From positions 3,906,001 to 3,970,000 of the forward strand of contig NZ_CP075896.1 in assembly GCF_018604545.1 (NCBI RefSeq): a stretch of 64,000 nt of DNA, in the 5' to 3' direction. The position numbers were made by a program, and so were the translations under genes. Positions 24,297 through 32,497 of this stretch are shown here, in pieces. The notes under the pieces were generated by a model, which was not told the origin of the DNA, made no database searches, and worked only from the letters and a program-made list of their open reading frames with translations. How positions within the stretch are numbered: position 1 is the first letter of the stretch; every line of letters starts with the position of its first letter. Origin of the DNA: Streptomyces koelreuteriae (lineage in GTDB: Bacteria; Actinomycetota; Actinomycetes; Streptomycetales; Streptomycetaceae).

Positions 24297-24862
24297 CTTC
24301 CCGTCGGGACGGGGCGAATCGCTGCCGGGTCGCGGGCCGCGTGCCCGCCTTCGGAGTCCCAGACCGCCTCCACGGCCCGGTCGGCGTCGCGCAGGGTCCG
24401 CAGCCGCGCCGCCGCCTCCTCCAGCAGCCGGCTCGCGCCCAGCACGCCGCGTGGGTCGCTCGCGGCGGCCATCAGCCAGGCGGCCGACTCGGGAGTGGAC
24501 TGCGGTGGGACGACCAGGAGGTTCCAGCGGCCCAGGTGGTAGGAGAGCAGCAGCAGTTCGTGCGGGTCCTGCTCCTCCAGGAACCAGCCCACGTTCACCA
24601 CGTGCCCGGCGACGGGCACCTTGCGGGGAACGACCGGCCACTGGGTGGGATTCACGGTGACCCGGGTGATCCGCCCCCACAGCGGATCCAGTACGGCGGC
24701 CAGGGCCGGGAGTTCCGCCGCGAGATCGCGGGAGCGAGGCCACCAGGCGCCGTCCAGCAGGGCCGGGGCGGAGCCGACGGGTGCCAGCGACAGACGCGGA
24801 GGGGCCGGGGAGAACCGGTCTTCGGCTTCGGTCGTCGGCGGGTGGGAGATGGTCGCAGTCAT
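24293..24862 (-). CDS. DUF5994 family protein (paralogue 1)
   Basis: 189 residues, soluble. Contains the family core LDGAWWPRSRDLAAELP, ITRVTVNPTQWP and LLVVPPQSTPESAAWLM. DUF5994 is an actinobacterial family of unknown function. It is the longest of three paralogues within 1.6 kb (24293-25901), with an extra C-terminal helical tail. A weak hairpin (24879-24898) lies upstream, separating it from the other two. Confidence 0.75.
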   Translation of the reverse strand: MTATISHPPTTEAEDRFSPAPPRLSLAPVGSAPALLDGAWWPRSRDLAAELPALAAVLDPLWGRITRVTVNPTQWPVVPRKVPVAGHVVNVGWFLEEQDPHELLLLSYHLGRWNLLVVPPQSTPESAAWLMAAASDPRGVLGASRLLEEAAARLRTLRDADRAVEAVWDSEGGHAARDPAAIRPVPTGR

Positions 24863-24878
24863 GACGCGGACCTGCCCC

Positions 24879-24898
24879 GGGCCGGTCGGGACCGGCCC
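24879..24898 (-). terminator. possible terminator between DUF5994 genes
   Basis: Inverted repeat GGGCCGGT / ACCGGCCC with a 4-base loop, between the second and first DUF5994 genes. Short and without a T-run, so tentative. The remaining sequence of 24863-25011 is relatively AT-richer and probably holds the promoter of the first paralogue. Confidence 0.35.
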
Positions 24899-25011
24899 GC
24901 GTATTGAATCGCCGAAAACGACACGGGCCTGGCAGCCGGTGTTCGAAATGTCCTCGGTCGTTTCAGCGTACTCCGCGAACAGGCCCGACGGACCGTGCGC
25001 GGAGCCAGGGC

Positions 25012-25479
25012 CTATGCGCTGCCGGTGTCGAGGAGGATCCGTTCGGCCCGTGTCACGCTGCCGGCGCGGACGGCTTCGGACATGGCCGCGCGCGCGGCGT
25101 CGGGCGTCGCGTGCGGCGGGACCACGAGGAGGGAGAAGAGATCCTGCTCGCCCCGGGTGATGAGGACGGTGTCGTCACCCGCCGCGAAGGAGTCGATGTG
25201 GACGACACGGCCGTCGATGGTCATCCGCGTCGGCAGCCCTTCCCAGGCACCGGCGTCCAGACCGACCCGCAGCACGGGCCCGAGGGACTCGGTCAGCGCG
25301 GCGATCAGGCCGGGCAGTTCGGCGGCGATGTCACGGGAGCGCGGCCACCACGCCCCGTCGAGCACGCCCTGCCGGTCGTGCGTCGTCTCCAGCCGTACGA
25401 CAGCCGTCCCGGGCCGGACGGCCCGGTGGACGGCGTCCGGCAGGAGCCTTGTCACGCGCGGGGCGGAGGAGTCGGCCAT
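25012..25479 (-). CDS. DUF5994 family protein (paralogue 2)
   Basis: 155 residues. The core motif LDGAWWPRSRDIAAELP recurs, then VLRVGLDAGAWEGLP and FSLLVVPPHATPDAARAAM. The ATG at 25479 is preceded by GGAAGCAGG; an in-frame GTG at 25506 would overlap the stop of the third paralogue and is an alternative. Function unknown. Confidence 0.75.
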   Translation of the reverse strand: MADSSAPRVTRLLPDAVHRAVRPGTAVVRLETTHDRQGVLDGAWWPRSRDIAAELPGLIAALTESLGPVLRVGLDAGAWEGLPTRMTIDGRVVHIDSFAAGDDTVLITRGEQDLFSLLVVPPHATPDAARAAMSEAVRAGSVTRAERILLDTGSA

Positions 25480-25502
25480 CGCACTCGCCTGCTTCCCTGT
25501 CG

Positions 25503-25901
25503 TCACTCCTGATCGCTCGCGGCGGCCGCCATCAGCGGTTCCGCCGCCGCCTCGGTCGTGTCCGGGGGCACCACCATCAGGTCCCAGCGTCCCCGGCCGG
25601 GGGCGAGCAGGACGGCGGTGTGCGGGGCGGACGCGGCGAGGGCCCGGTGCAGTCGTACGACCTCGTTGAAGACGAGCGTGCGGCCGGGCACCTCGGGCCA
25701 CATCGCCCCGTTGACGGTGACGCTGGTGATCTGGCCCCACGCGCGGGGCAGCCCCGCGAGCAGCGACGGGAGCTCCGCGAGCAGGTCGTACGAACGGGGC
25801 CACCACGCCCCGTCGATGGGCCGGGGCATGCCGCTGCGGGGTGCGAGGCGCATCCGCAGGACGGGCCGGGAGGGGATCTGGGGTTGCAGTGCGGTGGTCA
25901 T
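25503..25901 (-). CDS. DUF5994 family protein (paralogue 3)
   Basis: 132 residues. Core IDGAWWPRSYDLLAELP, ITSVTVNGAMWPEVPG and WDLMVVPPDTTEAAAEPLM. It is the first gene of a two-gene unit with paralogue 2 (gap 23 bp or GTGA overlap). The invariant GAWWPRS motif across all three copies suggests a conserved functional surface. Function unknown. Confidence 0.75.
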   Translation of the reverse strand: MTTALQPQIPSRPVLRMRLAPRSGMPRPIDGAWWPRSYDLLAELPSLLAGLPRAWGQITSVTVNGAMWPEVPGRTLVFNEVVRLHRALAASAPHTAVLLAPGRGRWDLMVVPPDTTEAAAEPLMAAAASDQE

Positions 25902-26352
25902 GATGAGCTCCTGCCAACTGCCGTAAGAGAGCGAATGGTCGAGGTCAGGCGCGCCGGGCCGCGACCCGCTCGGCCGTGCCGGGGGCCGGTGAGGTCGGCG
26001 TGGTGGAGGTCGGCAAGGAGGTCGGCGGCGTCCGGTCGTCGCGGAACAGCCGGCCGACGTGTGCGTGCGGCAGCCCGCGCAGGCGGGTGCCGTGGCGGTA
26101 CGGGGACGTCGCCCTGGAAGCTCATCGTGGGCGTGGCCGGAACGGACGGCATGCGGGGCTCCTCGGCCTGGATGCGGATGGCGCGGCCGGGGTCACGGGC
26201 TGCCCCAGTGAGAACGGGTGACGTGCTCGGGGAGGAAGGTGCTCGGGTGGGACTCGCCGGAGACGAGGCGACGGTCCGGGGCCGGTCGATTCCGGCATGC
26301 GGAAATGCTTGTAGTGTCCACCGTACTCCGGCCGTGTAACAACCAGGACCAT
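25902..26352. other. gene-poor stretch, possible decayed minus-strand coding
   Basis: No convincing gene. On the minus strand one frame between 25948 and 26121 is open for 58 codons and reads RHGTRLRGLPHAHVGRLFRDD, which looks protein-like, but it has no ATG or GTG start and stops at 26122 upstream. It may be a frameshifted small gene. The AT-richer part near 26290-26345 could carry promoters. Confidence 0.3.
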
Positions 26353-27030
26353 TCAGGTCCCGAGGACCAGGACGCGGAACGGACCCGGCGGCGTGGTGCC
26401 CGGGGTGTCGCCGTCGAGGCACCGCCACCCCCAGGACCGGAGCGCCTCGACGGTGATGGCGTCGGAGCGGCTCACCAGCGTGACGCCGATGGTGGCGCCG
26501 TGGTCGGTGAGCAGCCGCCTCTGGAGGCGCCGGGCGAGGTTCCAGGCGCGGTCCTGGTTCTGCCGGCGCACCCAGGGCTGGACGAGGATCTCGCAGACCA
26601 CGAAGAGGCGCCCGGAGCCCGCGAACCGGAGCAGGCTTCCCGGGAGGTATCCGTCGAAGCCCTCCCACCAGGGCCCGTCGCCGCGCACGGGGAAGCCGTA
26701 GGCGCAGCCGGTCAGGGCGGTGGTCTCGGCGATCAGCAGCGAGAACCCCGGTCGTCTCGCGTCGGCCGTCAGCCGGCGCAGGAACGCGCCCCGGGCCTCG
26801 TTCCAGGCCCATGGGCCGCCGCCGGAGGTGTCCGCGTACAGATCGCCCAGCTCCCCCAGCCGGTCCGCGACCTGACACCGGGGCAGCTCACGGATCCGGG
26901 CGCCCTCGCGGGGCGAGGAGCCGCGCTCCGGCCTCGGCCGGGGCTGCCTGCGCGTGCCGTGCCGGTCCGGGACGGCACGGCGCCCGGGAGGCTCTGCGGT
27001 CGTCGGCGCGACCGGAACGTGCACCGTCAT
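26353..27030 (-). CDS. GNAT-like acetyltransferase
   Basis: 225 residues. After a Pro/Arg-rich N-terminus, the second half shows a degenerate GNAT fold: GFSLLIAETTALTGCAYGF, LFVVCEILVQPWVRRQNQD (strand 4 and acetyl-CoA loop), IGVTLVSRSDAITVEALRSW. The acetyl-CoA loop Q/RxxGxG is not canonical, so activity is uncertain. Streptomyces has many such proteins; substrate unknown. The start at ATG 27030 is chosen over an upstream start at 27156, which would run into the terminator region. Confidence 0.6.
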   Translation of the reverse strand: MTVHVPVAPTTAEPPGRRAVPDRHGTRRQPRPRPERGSSPREGARIRELPRCQVADRLGELGDLYADTSGGGPWAWNEARGAFLRRLTADARRPGFSLLIAETTALTGCAYGFPVRGDGPWWEGFDGYLPGSLLRFAGSGRLFVVCEILVQPWVRRQNQDRAWNLARRLQRRLLTDHGATIGVTLVSRSDAITVEALRSWGWRCLDGDTPGTTPPGPFRVLVLGT

Positions 27031-27143
27031 GAGGCAAGCCCTGCTCCGGGCACGGAAGGACCCGACCCGGGGTCGTCGGTCGCCGAGGGCGGCACCGGTG
27101 TCGGGGCCGGTGCGCGAAGGGCTCTCGGTACCCCCACGGTACT

Positions 27144-27180
27144 CCCGGCCGCGCACCCGGCCTCCGGGTGCGCGGCCGGG
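27144..27180 (-). terminator. strong hairpin terminator
   Basis: A perfect 17-bp stem CCCGGCCGCGCACCCGG / CCGGGTGCGCGGCCGGG with loop CCT, 18 bp after the stop of the minus-strand SRPBCC gene. Confidence 0.75.
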
Positions 27181-27197
27181 AGGCCCGGGGTGTGCGG

Positions 27198-27713
27198 CTA
27201 CCTGGACGCGGCGGCGACGAGGCCGTCCAGCCAGGCCTGGTGGCCGTTGAGCATCGGGTTGGGCCGCTCGGCCGCCAGGGCGGCGGCGGGCCGGCCGATC
27301 TGGGTCTCCTGGGTCAGGATCCGCACCCGGCCGCCCGGCAGGTCCTCCACCAGCCAGGCGTGCAGCACGTCGAGCCGCTCCTCGGGCGTACCGTCCTGCT
27401 TCGCCGTCCAGGACAGCCGGCCGGGGACGCCCTCGGCCGGGGCCTGGAACTGGACGACACGGGCGTCCAGCGGCGGGAAGCCGAACGTGCCGAAGCGGAA
27501 CGCGAGGCCGTCCTTCAGCCCGGGGCCGCCCCCGTCCGGGAAGGAGATGTCCGCGACGTTGTCGTAGTAGCCCTCCCAGGTCGAGGTGTCGGTGAGGAAG
27601 GGCCAGACGTCGGCGGCCGTGATGCCCTGGACGATCACCTCGTTGGAGACGAAGTTGTCGCCGGTGCCGGGCAGGTACTTCTGCGGCCAGTCGATCGCGT
27701 GCTGCGTGGTCAT
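27198..27713 (-). CDS. SRPBCC/START-domain protein
   Basis: 171 residues. SRPBCC fold indicated by VSNEVIVQGITAADVWPFL at the start and the C-terminal helix PNPMLNGHQAWLDGLV. Such proteins bind hydrophobic ligands in a deep cavity (polyketide cyclases, AHSA1-like). It follows the PfpI-like gene with a 46-bp gap in the same direction, and both are divergent from a LysR regulator, so it is probably under LysR control. Confidence 0.75.
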   Translation of the reverse strand: MTTQHAIDWPQKYLPGTGDNFVSNEVIVQGITAADVWPFLTDTSTWEGYYDNVADISFPDGGGPGLKDGLAFRFGTFGFPPLDARVVQFQAPAEGVPGRLSWTAKQDGTPEERLDVLHAWLVEDLPGGRVRILTQETQIGRPAAALAAERPNPMLNGHQAWLDGLVAAASR

Positions 27714-27759
27714 GGTGCGGGGTGTCCTTCTGGTGAGCGCGCTGCTCGTCAGCGCGTGG

Positions 27760-28455
27760 TCAGGGGAGCTTCTTGAGCAGTTCGGCGGCGAGCGGGGCGG
27801 AGGAGGCCGGGTTCTGGCCGGTGACGACATTGCGGTCGACCCGGACGTGCGGCGCCCACGGCTCCCCGGTCTCGACCGTCAGACCGGCCTCGGTCAGCCG
27901 GTCCTCCAGCAGCCACTTCGCCTGGTCGGCGCTGCCGGCGAGCCGCTCCTCGGTGTTGGTGAAGGCGGTGATCCGGTAGCCCGCGTAGGCGTTGCTGCCG
28001 TCCTCCTTCACCGCCGCCAGCAGCGCGGCCGGGCCGTGGCAGACCACACCGACCGGCAGCCCGGACCCCACCGCCCGGGCGAGGAGAGCGCCGGAGTCGG
28101 TGTCGACGGCCAGGTCCTCCATCGGGCCGTGGCCGCCGGGGACGTACACCGCGTCGAAGTCGTCGAGGCGTACGTCGGTCAGCGCCAGCGGGGTGCGGAA
28201 CTCCGGGGCGCCCTCCAGCACGGCCTTGATCTTCGCGGCGTTCTCCGCGCCGCCCGCGGCCTCGGGGGCCAGGCTGCCCGGGTCGACCGGCGGGACGACG
28301 CCGCCCGGGGTGGCCACGGTGATCTCGTGACCGGCGGCCCTGAACGCCTCGTAGGGGGCGACCGCCTCTTCGGCCCAGAAGCCGGTGGGGTGCTTGCTGC
28401 CGTCGGCCAGCGTCCAGTGGTCGGCGCCGGTCATCAGGAAAAGGATCTTCGCCAT
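27760..28455 (-). CDS. DJ-1/PfpI-family protein (Hsp31/glyoxalase III-like)
   Basis: 231 residues. Nucleophile C139 in the elbow VCHGPAA, with E30 and H140 nearby, and AVYVPGGHGPMEDL before it. N-terminal WTLADGSKHPTGFWAEE matches the Hsp31 branch, members of which detoxify methylglyoxal (glyoxalase III) or act as deglycases/chaperones. Divergent from LysR; probably induced by a reactive electrophile. Confidence 0.82.
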   Translation of the reverse strand: MAKILFLMTGADHWTLADGSKHPTGFWAEEAVAPYEAFRAAGHEITVATPGGVVPPVDPGSLAPEAAGGAENAAKIKAVLEGAPEFRTPLALTDVRLDDFDAVYVPGGHGPMEDLAVDTDSGALLARAVGSGLPVGVVCHGPAALLAAVKEDGSNAYAGYRITAFTNTEERLAGSADQAKWLLEDRLTEAGLTVETGEPWAPHVRVDRNVVTGQNPASSAPLAAELLKKLP

Positions 28456-28536
28456 GAGGTGCTCCTACGGGTGGTGACGGGGTGGTGGGTCCGCATGGTC
28501 CGGCCGCGTCGTGGCTCCGACGCTAGAACCGGTGCC

Positions 28537-28585
28537 CATCGGAGTACCAATAGGAGAGCCGATTTCCGCCATCGACACTCCGATG
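28537..28585. promoter_or_regulatory. LysR operator region
   Basis: Inverted half-sites ATCGG (28538-28542) / CCGAT (28559-28563) and a perfect CATCG-N6-CGATG (28570-28585) lie between the divergent LysR and PfpI genes, 25-75 bp before the LysR start. T-N11-A-type symmetry fits LysR binding. Inferred. Confidence 0.5.
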
Positions 28586-28609
28586 TGTCCCGGCGGCTAC
28601 TCTGGCGTC

Positions 28610-29557
28610 ATGGAGAACCGGACGCCCGAGGCCACCGGTACCGGCAGGCGGCTACCCGCCCATGCCGACCTGAACCTGCTGCGCACCTTCCTGGCCGTCT
28701 ACCGCGCCGGGACGTTCACCGCCGCCGCGCCCGCGCTCGGGCTGTCCCAGCCCACCGTGACCGCGCAGATCCGCGCCCTGGAGCAGCAGACGGGCCGCGA
28801 GCTGTTCACGCGGCTGCCGCGCGGCGTGGAACCCACGCCCGTCGCTCACGAACTGGCCGCGCGGATCGAGGGCCCGCTCGACACCCTCGCCACCCTGGAG
28901 GGCGGCGGCCCTGAGGGCGGTCCCACCCTGCCCGTGCATCTCGCCGGACCGTCGGAACTGCTGTGCGTACGCGTCCTGCCCGCCCTGGTCCCCCTCGTCG
29001 CCGACGGCGTCCAGCTCCGCGTCACCCAGGGGCTGCCGGAACCCCTGCTGGAGGAGATGCGGTCGGGCCGCCACGACCTCGTCATCACGACCCGGCGCCC
29101 TCGCGGCCGGGCGTTGGAGTCCGTCCCGCTCGCCGACGAGGAGTATCTGCTCGTGGCCTCCCCGGGCTGGGCCCGGCGCATCGCTGCGGATCCCCGGGCC
29201 GACGGCGACCTGTGCGCCGCCCTGCGCGAGGTGCCGATGGTCACCTACGCCGAGGACCTGCCCATCGTGCGGCGCTACTGGCGGACCGTCTTCGGCAGGC
29301 AGCTCACCACCCGGGCCGCGGTGACGGTGCCCAACCTGTACGCCGTGCTGTCCGCGGTCAACGCCGGGGCGGGCGTCAGCGTGCTGCCGCGTTCGCTGTG
29401 CCAGGAGTACCTCGACTCCGGCCGCCTCGCGCTCCTCCACGACCCGGAGGAGGCGCCGTTGAACACCCTGTTCCTCGTCCAGCGGCCCGGCGCCGAGGCC
29501 AACCCCGATGTGCTCCGCGTCCGCGACCGGCTCCGGGCGGCTGCCCGCGCCTGGTAG
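28610..29557 (+). CDS. LysR-family transcriptional regulator
   Basis: 315 residues. N-terminal winged helix (LNLLRTFLAVYRAGTFTAAA, LGLSQPTVTAQIRALEQQTG) and a periplasmic-binding-like effector domain (about 100-315). It is divergent from the PfpI/SRPBCC pair. It likely activates them and represses itself in the usual LysR manner. The effector is unknown. Confidence 0.88.
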   Translation: MENRTPEATGTGRRLPAHADLNLLRTFLAVYRAGTFTAAAPALGLSQPTVTAQIRALEQQTGRELFTRLPRGVEPTPVAHELAARIEGPLDTLATLEGGGPEGGPTLPVHLAGPSELLCVRVLPALVPLVADGVQLRVTQGLPEPLLEEMRSGRHDLVITTRRPRGRALESVPLADEEYLLVASPGWARRIAADPRADGDLCAALREVPMVTYAEDLPIVRRYWRTVFGRQLTTRAAVTVPNLYAVLSAVNAGAGVSVLPRSLCQEYLDSGRLALLHDPEEAPLNTLFLVQRPGAEANPDVLRVRDRLRAAARAW

Positions 29558-29574
29558 CCGCGCCCCGTGCCCTA

Positions 29575-30213
29575 TCAGCCGGTGGCGCCGGCGCGGGACT
29601 CGGCGGCTGCCTTCAGATCGCGCAGCCACGCGTCGAGACCGTAGCCGAGGGCCTTGGTGGCGGTGGGAACGTCGGCCTCGACCTGGGCGCCGGTCCAGGT
29701 CTCCTCGGTGTGGACGCGCACGCCGCCCTTGACCTTCCGGTACGTCCACAGGTGGACGCCCTCGTCGATACGCAGCCCCTCGCCGATCGCGGGTCCGCTC
29801 CACAGGACGCAGTCGCGGTCGCGGAGTTCCCGGACGGTGGAGGTGATCTCCAGTGTGGTGGCGGGGGTGGTCGGGGTGGCGGGTGCCGGGGTCGTCCACC
29901 GGAACCGCGAACCCTTGCGCAGACGGCCGGAGTCGAGCCGCTCCATGGTGGTGACCGGGGGCTGCCAGGACGGCCAGCTCTCCACGTCGGTCTGCAGCTT
30001 CCAGATGGTGCTGAGCGGGGCCTTGATGACGATGTCGGCCTCGTAGCGGATGAGGGCGTCGCCGTCGACGCCGCGCCCGCGGCACTGGGACGGGGACGGA
30101 CCGCCCTGCGGGGTGGCCTGGGCGGTGGGGACGGTGCTCGCGAGAACGCCGGCGACGGCGAGCGCGACCAGGCCCGTGACGGCGCCGCCTCGTGCGTTGC
30201 TGATGCTGACCAT
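29575..30213 (-). CDS. secreted SRPBCC-family protein
   Basis: 212 residues with a Sec signal peptide (GGAVTGLVALAVAGVLAST, cleavage near AQA) followed by an SRPBCC domain (IVIKAPLSTIWKLQTDVESW, RLRKGSRFRW, GVHLWTYRKVKGGVRVHTEE). The polyketide-cyclase/dehydrase-like fold binds lipids or aromatic ligands, here outside the membrane. Divergent from a TetR gene through a 100-bp gap containing an inverted motif. Confidence 0.75.
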   Translation of the reverse strand: MVSISNARGGAVTGLVALAVAGVLASTVPTAQATPQGGPSPSQCRGRGVDGDALIRYEADIVIKAPLSTIWKLQTDVESWPSWQPPVTTMERLDSGRLRKGSRFRWTTPAPATPTTPATTLEITSTVRELRDRDCVLWSGPAIGEGLRIDEGVHLWTYRKVKGGVRVHTEETWTGAQVEADVPTATKALGYGLDAWLRDLKAAAESRAGATG

Positions 30214-30252
30214 GGTGTCCCTCTCGATCTTCGGTTATCTGTCTTCTCGTTC

Positions 30253-30312
30253 GTTAGAAGTTGTAACTCACCAGCCGAGAGAGTGTCAATAACTTTGGTG
30301 ATAACCTCTAAC
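30253..30312. promoter_or_regulatory. TetR operator candidate, divergent gap
   Basis: GTTAGAAGTTGTAAC (30253-30267) and the inverse-oriented GATAACCTCTAAC (30300-30312) flank an AT-rich centre. They share GTTAGA-GTT when one is reverse-complemented. The second ends one base before the TetR start codon. Inferred operator for both genes. Confidence 0.5.
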
Positions 30313-30313
30313 A

Positions 30314-30973
30314 GTGACTGAAGCAGGAGCGAAGACCCCCCGCGAGCGCTACCGCGCCCAGGTGCGCACGGAGGTCAAGGAACACGCGTGGGAGCAGATC
30401 GCCACGGCCGGAGCGTCCGCGCTGTCCCTCAACGCGATCGCCAAGCGGATGGGGATGAGCGGGCCCGCGCTGTACCGGTACTTCGCCGGGCGCGACGAGC
30501 TGATCACCGAGCTGGTCACCGACGCCTACCGAAGCCTCGCCGACACCTTCCGCGCGGCCTCCGAGGCCGGGCCCGATGTCATCGCGCTGGGGCACGCCCT
30601 GCGCGGCTGGGCCCTGGCGGACCCGCAGCGGTACCTCCTGATCTACGGCACCCCGGTCCCCGGCTACCACGCGCCCGACGACGTCACCGCGATCTCGTCG
30701 GAGATCCTGGCAACCCTGCTCGACGCCTGCGCCACGCTGTCACCGGACACCCCGGCGACCCCGCCGACCTCGCTCGACGCGCACCTCGAAGCCCACCGCG
30801 AGTGGGCGGCCGGCCACCCCGCCCCGCCCGTGGCCCTCCGCCGGGCCCTGGCCTTCTGGACCCGGCTGCACGGCGTCCTGTCCCTGGAACTCGCGGGCCA
30901 CTTCCGGGGGATGGGGATCGATCCCGCACAGCTCTTCGCCGCCGAACTGGACGAACTCTCCCGCCCGGACTAG
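30314..30973 (+). CDS. TetR-family regulator (WHG domain)
   Basis: 219 residues. Helix-turn-helix SLNAIAKRMGMSGPALYRYF, ligand domain of the TetR_C_33/WHG type with RYLLIYGTPVPGY and AFWTRLHGVLSLELAGHF. GTG start directly after the inverted motif suggests a very short or absent leader. It probably represses itself and the divergent secreted SRPBCC gene. The stop overlaps the convergent membrane-protein stop by 4 bp. Confidence 0.87.
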   Translation: MTEAGAKTPRERYRAQVRTEVKEHAWEQIATAGASALSLNAIAKRMGMSGPALYRYFAGRDELITELVTDAYRSLADTFRAASEAGPDVIALGHALRGWALADPQRYLLIYGTPVPGYHAPDDVTAISSEILATLLDACATLSPDTPATPPTSLDAHLEAHREWAAGHPAPPVALRRALAFWTRLHGVLSLELAGHFRGMGIDPAQLFAAELDELSRPD

Positions 30974-31404
30974 ACCCTGCCGCCGGGCCCGCCGCCGTTA
31001 TGGGCCCTGCCGGGGCCGAGGCGGCGGTAGGCGGCGCGGGCGTGGGCCAGACGGGCCAGGGCCGTGCCCAGCAGGGTCGCGGCGAGCAGACAGGCGAGCC
31101 AGGTGGTGTCACGGTGCCCGGCCCAGGTGAGGGTGCCGGCGGGCGGGATGACGAAGCCGTTGAGGAACAGCCAGCACAGCAGGGCCGTACCAGGGGCGGC
31201 CGTGAAGCGCGCGCCAAGGCCGAGCAAGGCGGCCAGCAGGGACAGGGCGGGCAGGGCCAGTTCCGGACGGCCGGGCCCCACCACGGTGTTGAGCCCCGCC
31301 ACCAGCGCCAACGCCCCCGCGAAGGCCCCGGCCCAGACCAACGGGGTCGCCACCGGCCGCGGGACGGGCCTGGCTCCGGTGCCCAGAGGCATCCACTTGA
31401 TCAT
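30970..31404 (-). CDS. four-helix membrane protein (KdpD-like DUF4118 type)
   Basis: 144 residues with four hydrophobic segments (LVWAGAFAGALALVAGLNTV, LALPALSLLAALLGLGARF, ALLCWLFLNGFVIPPAG, WLACLLAATLLGTALARLA). The sequence LNGFVIPPAGTLTW resembles the membrane part of DUF4118/KdpD sensors, but no kinase domain is present. Function unknown. Confidence 0.65.
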   Translation of the reverse strand: MIKWMPLGTGARPVPRPVATPLVWAGAFAGALALVAGLNTVVGPGRPELALPALSLLAALLGLGARFTAAPGTALLCWLFLNGFVIPPAGTLTWAGHRDTTWLACLLAATLLGTALARLAHARAAYRRLGPGRAHNGGGPGGRV

Positions 31405-31592
31405 GCTGCCGCTTCCGCTCTGCCGGCCTGTTCCGAAGTGCTCGCCAGGGTGCCATCAACACCACCCCGGAGAAACACCGAATCCGGACAGTCGGCCAGG
31501 GGGAGTCGAGGGCGCGACCCCGGATATCGGCTCGCCCCGCGCCCCCGGGGTGCGTACGGTCGCGTCGCAGACGTCGCGAGAGTGGGGGGACC

Positions 31593-31781
31593 GTGGCCAG
31601 GAGGCGTTACGTCGCCAGGGGTGTGCCCGGGGGCTATCGCGTCTGGGACAACCGGGGCCGGCGCTGGTGGGGCGACCTCTACGAGCTGTGTCCCGACGAT
31701 CTTCTGACCGAGCTCAACGGGCAGGCGGACCAGGCCCGGATCACCGCGCTGATGAAGCGCTACCGGGCACAGAAGCGCTAG
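31593..31781 (+). CDS. small basic conserved protein
   Basis: 62 residues, GTG start. Sequence MARRRYVARGVPGGYRVWDN is Arg/Trp-rich, with WWGDLYELCPDDLLTELNG in the middle. The pattern is recurrent among small Streptomyces hypothetical proteins, but I assign no function. The GTG lacks a strong Shine-Dalgarno (GTGGGGGGACC upstream). Confidence 0.55.
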   Translation: MARRRYVARGVPGGYRVWDNRGRRWWGDLYELCPDDLLTELNGQADQARITALMKRYRAQKR

Positions 31782-31797
31782 ACGCTCGCCCCGCGGG

Positions 31798-32403
31798 TCA
31801 GCGCGGACGGCGCAGCCCCGTGACGAGGAGGCCGACCAAGCGGCGGGCGTCGTAGCGGGGGTCGTGGTCCGCGCCGATGCAGAGGTTGCCCACGCCGCGC
31901 ATCAGCTCGTACGCCTCGATGACGGAGTCGATCTCGCCCGCGTCGGCCGAGGCGGTGAGCAACTCGGCGCAGACTGGCACGAGTCGGTCGATGAAGTAGG
32001 CGTGCAGCGCGTCGAAGCCGGCGTCGTCGGAGTGCAGGGCGGCGGCGAGGCCGTGCTTGGTCACCAGGAAGTCGACGAAGAGGTCGATCCACTGCCGCAG
32101 TGCGGCGTGCGGGGTCGCGGCGCTCGCCAGCAGGGCCGGACCGGCCTCGGCACAGGCGTCGACCTGATGCCGGTACACGGCGATGATGAGGTCCGCCCGG
32201 TTGGGGAAGTGCCGGTAGATCGTGCCCACCCCGACCCCGGCCCTGGCCGCGATGTCACGTACCGGCGCCTCCACGCCCGAGGTGACGAAGACCGCGGCGG
32301 CCGCGTCGAGCAGCGTCGCCTTGTTGCGCCGGGCGTCCTTCCGCCGGGACGGGGCCGCGCGCCCTTCGTCCTCGCCACTGCCGTTCACCGCGTCACTCCT
32401 CAT
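31798..32403 (-). CDS. TetR-family regulator
   Basis: 201 residues. Helix-turn-helix VRDIAARAGVGVGTIYRHFP, followed by the TetR_C_13-like domain HQVDACAEAGPALLASAATP to the end. It is divergent from an aldo/keto reductase with two identical-core palindromes in the 94-bp gap, so it almost certainly represses both genes. The inducer is unknown. Confidence 0.9.
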   Translation of the reverse strand: MRSDAVNGSGEDEGRAAPSRRKDARRNKATLLDAAAAVFVTSGVEAPVRDIAARAGVGVGTIYRHFPNRADLIIAVYRHQVDACAEAGPALLASAATPHAALRQWIDLFVDFLVTKHGLAAALHSDDAGFDALHAYFIDRLVPVCAELLTASADAGEIDSVIEAYELMRGVGNLCIGADHDPRYDARRLVGLLVTGLRRPR

Positions 32404-32423
32404 CGGAACTCACACTTGCCGAA

Positions 32424-32440
32424 ACGGAACAGCGTTCCGT
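32424..32440. promoter_or_regulatory. TetR operator 1
   Basis: Perfect palindrome ACGGAAC-AGC-GTTCCGT. It shares the 15-bp core CGGAACAGCGTTCCG with operator 2; centres are 27 bp apart. Confidence 0.75.
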
Positions 32441-32450
32441 ATCGTCGTAA

Positions 32451-32467
32451 GCGGAACAGCGTTCCGC
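32451..32467. promoter_or_regulatory. TetR operator 2
   Basis: Perfect palindrome GCGGAAC-AGC-GTTCCGC, 31 bp before the aldo/keto reductase start. Same core as operator 1. Confidence 0.75.
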
Positions 32468-32497
32468 TTCATTCATGATGCCAGAGGAGACACGGTC

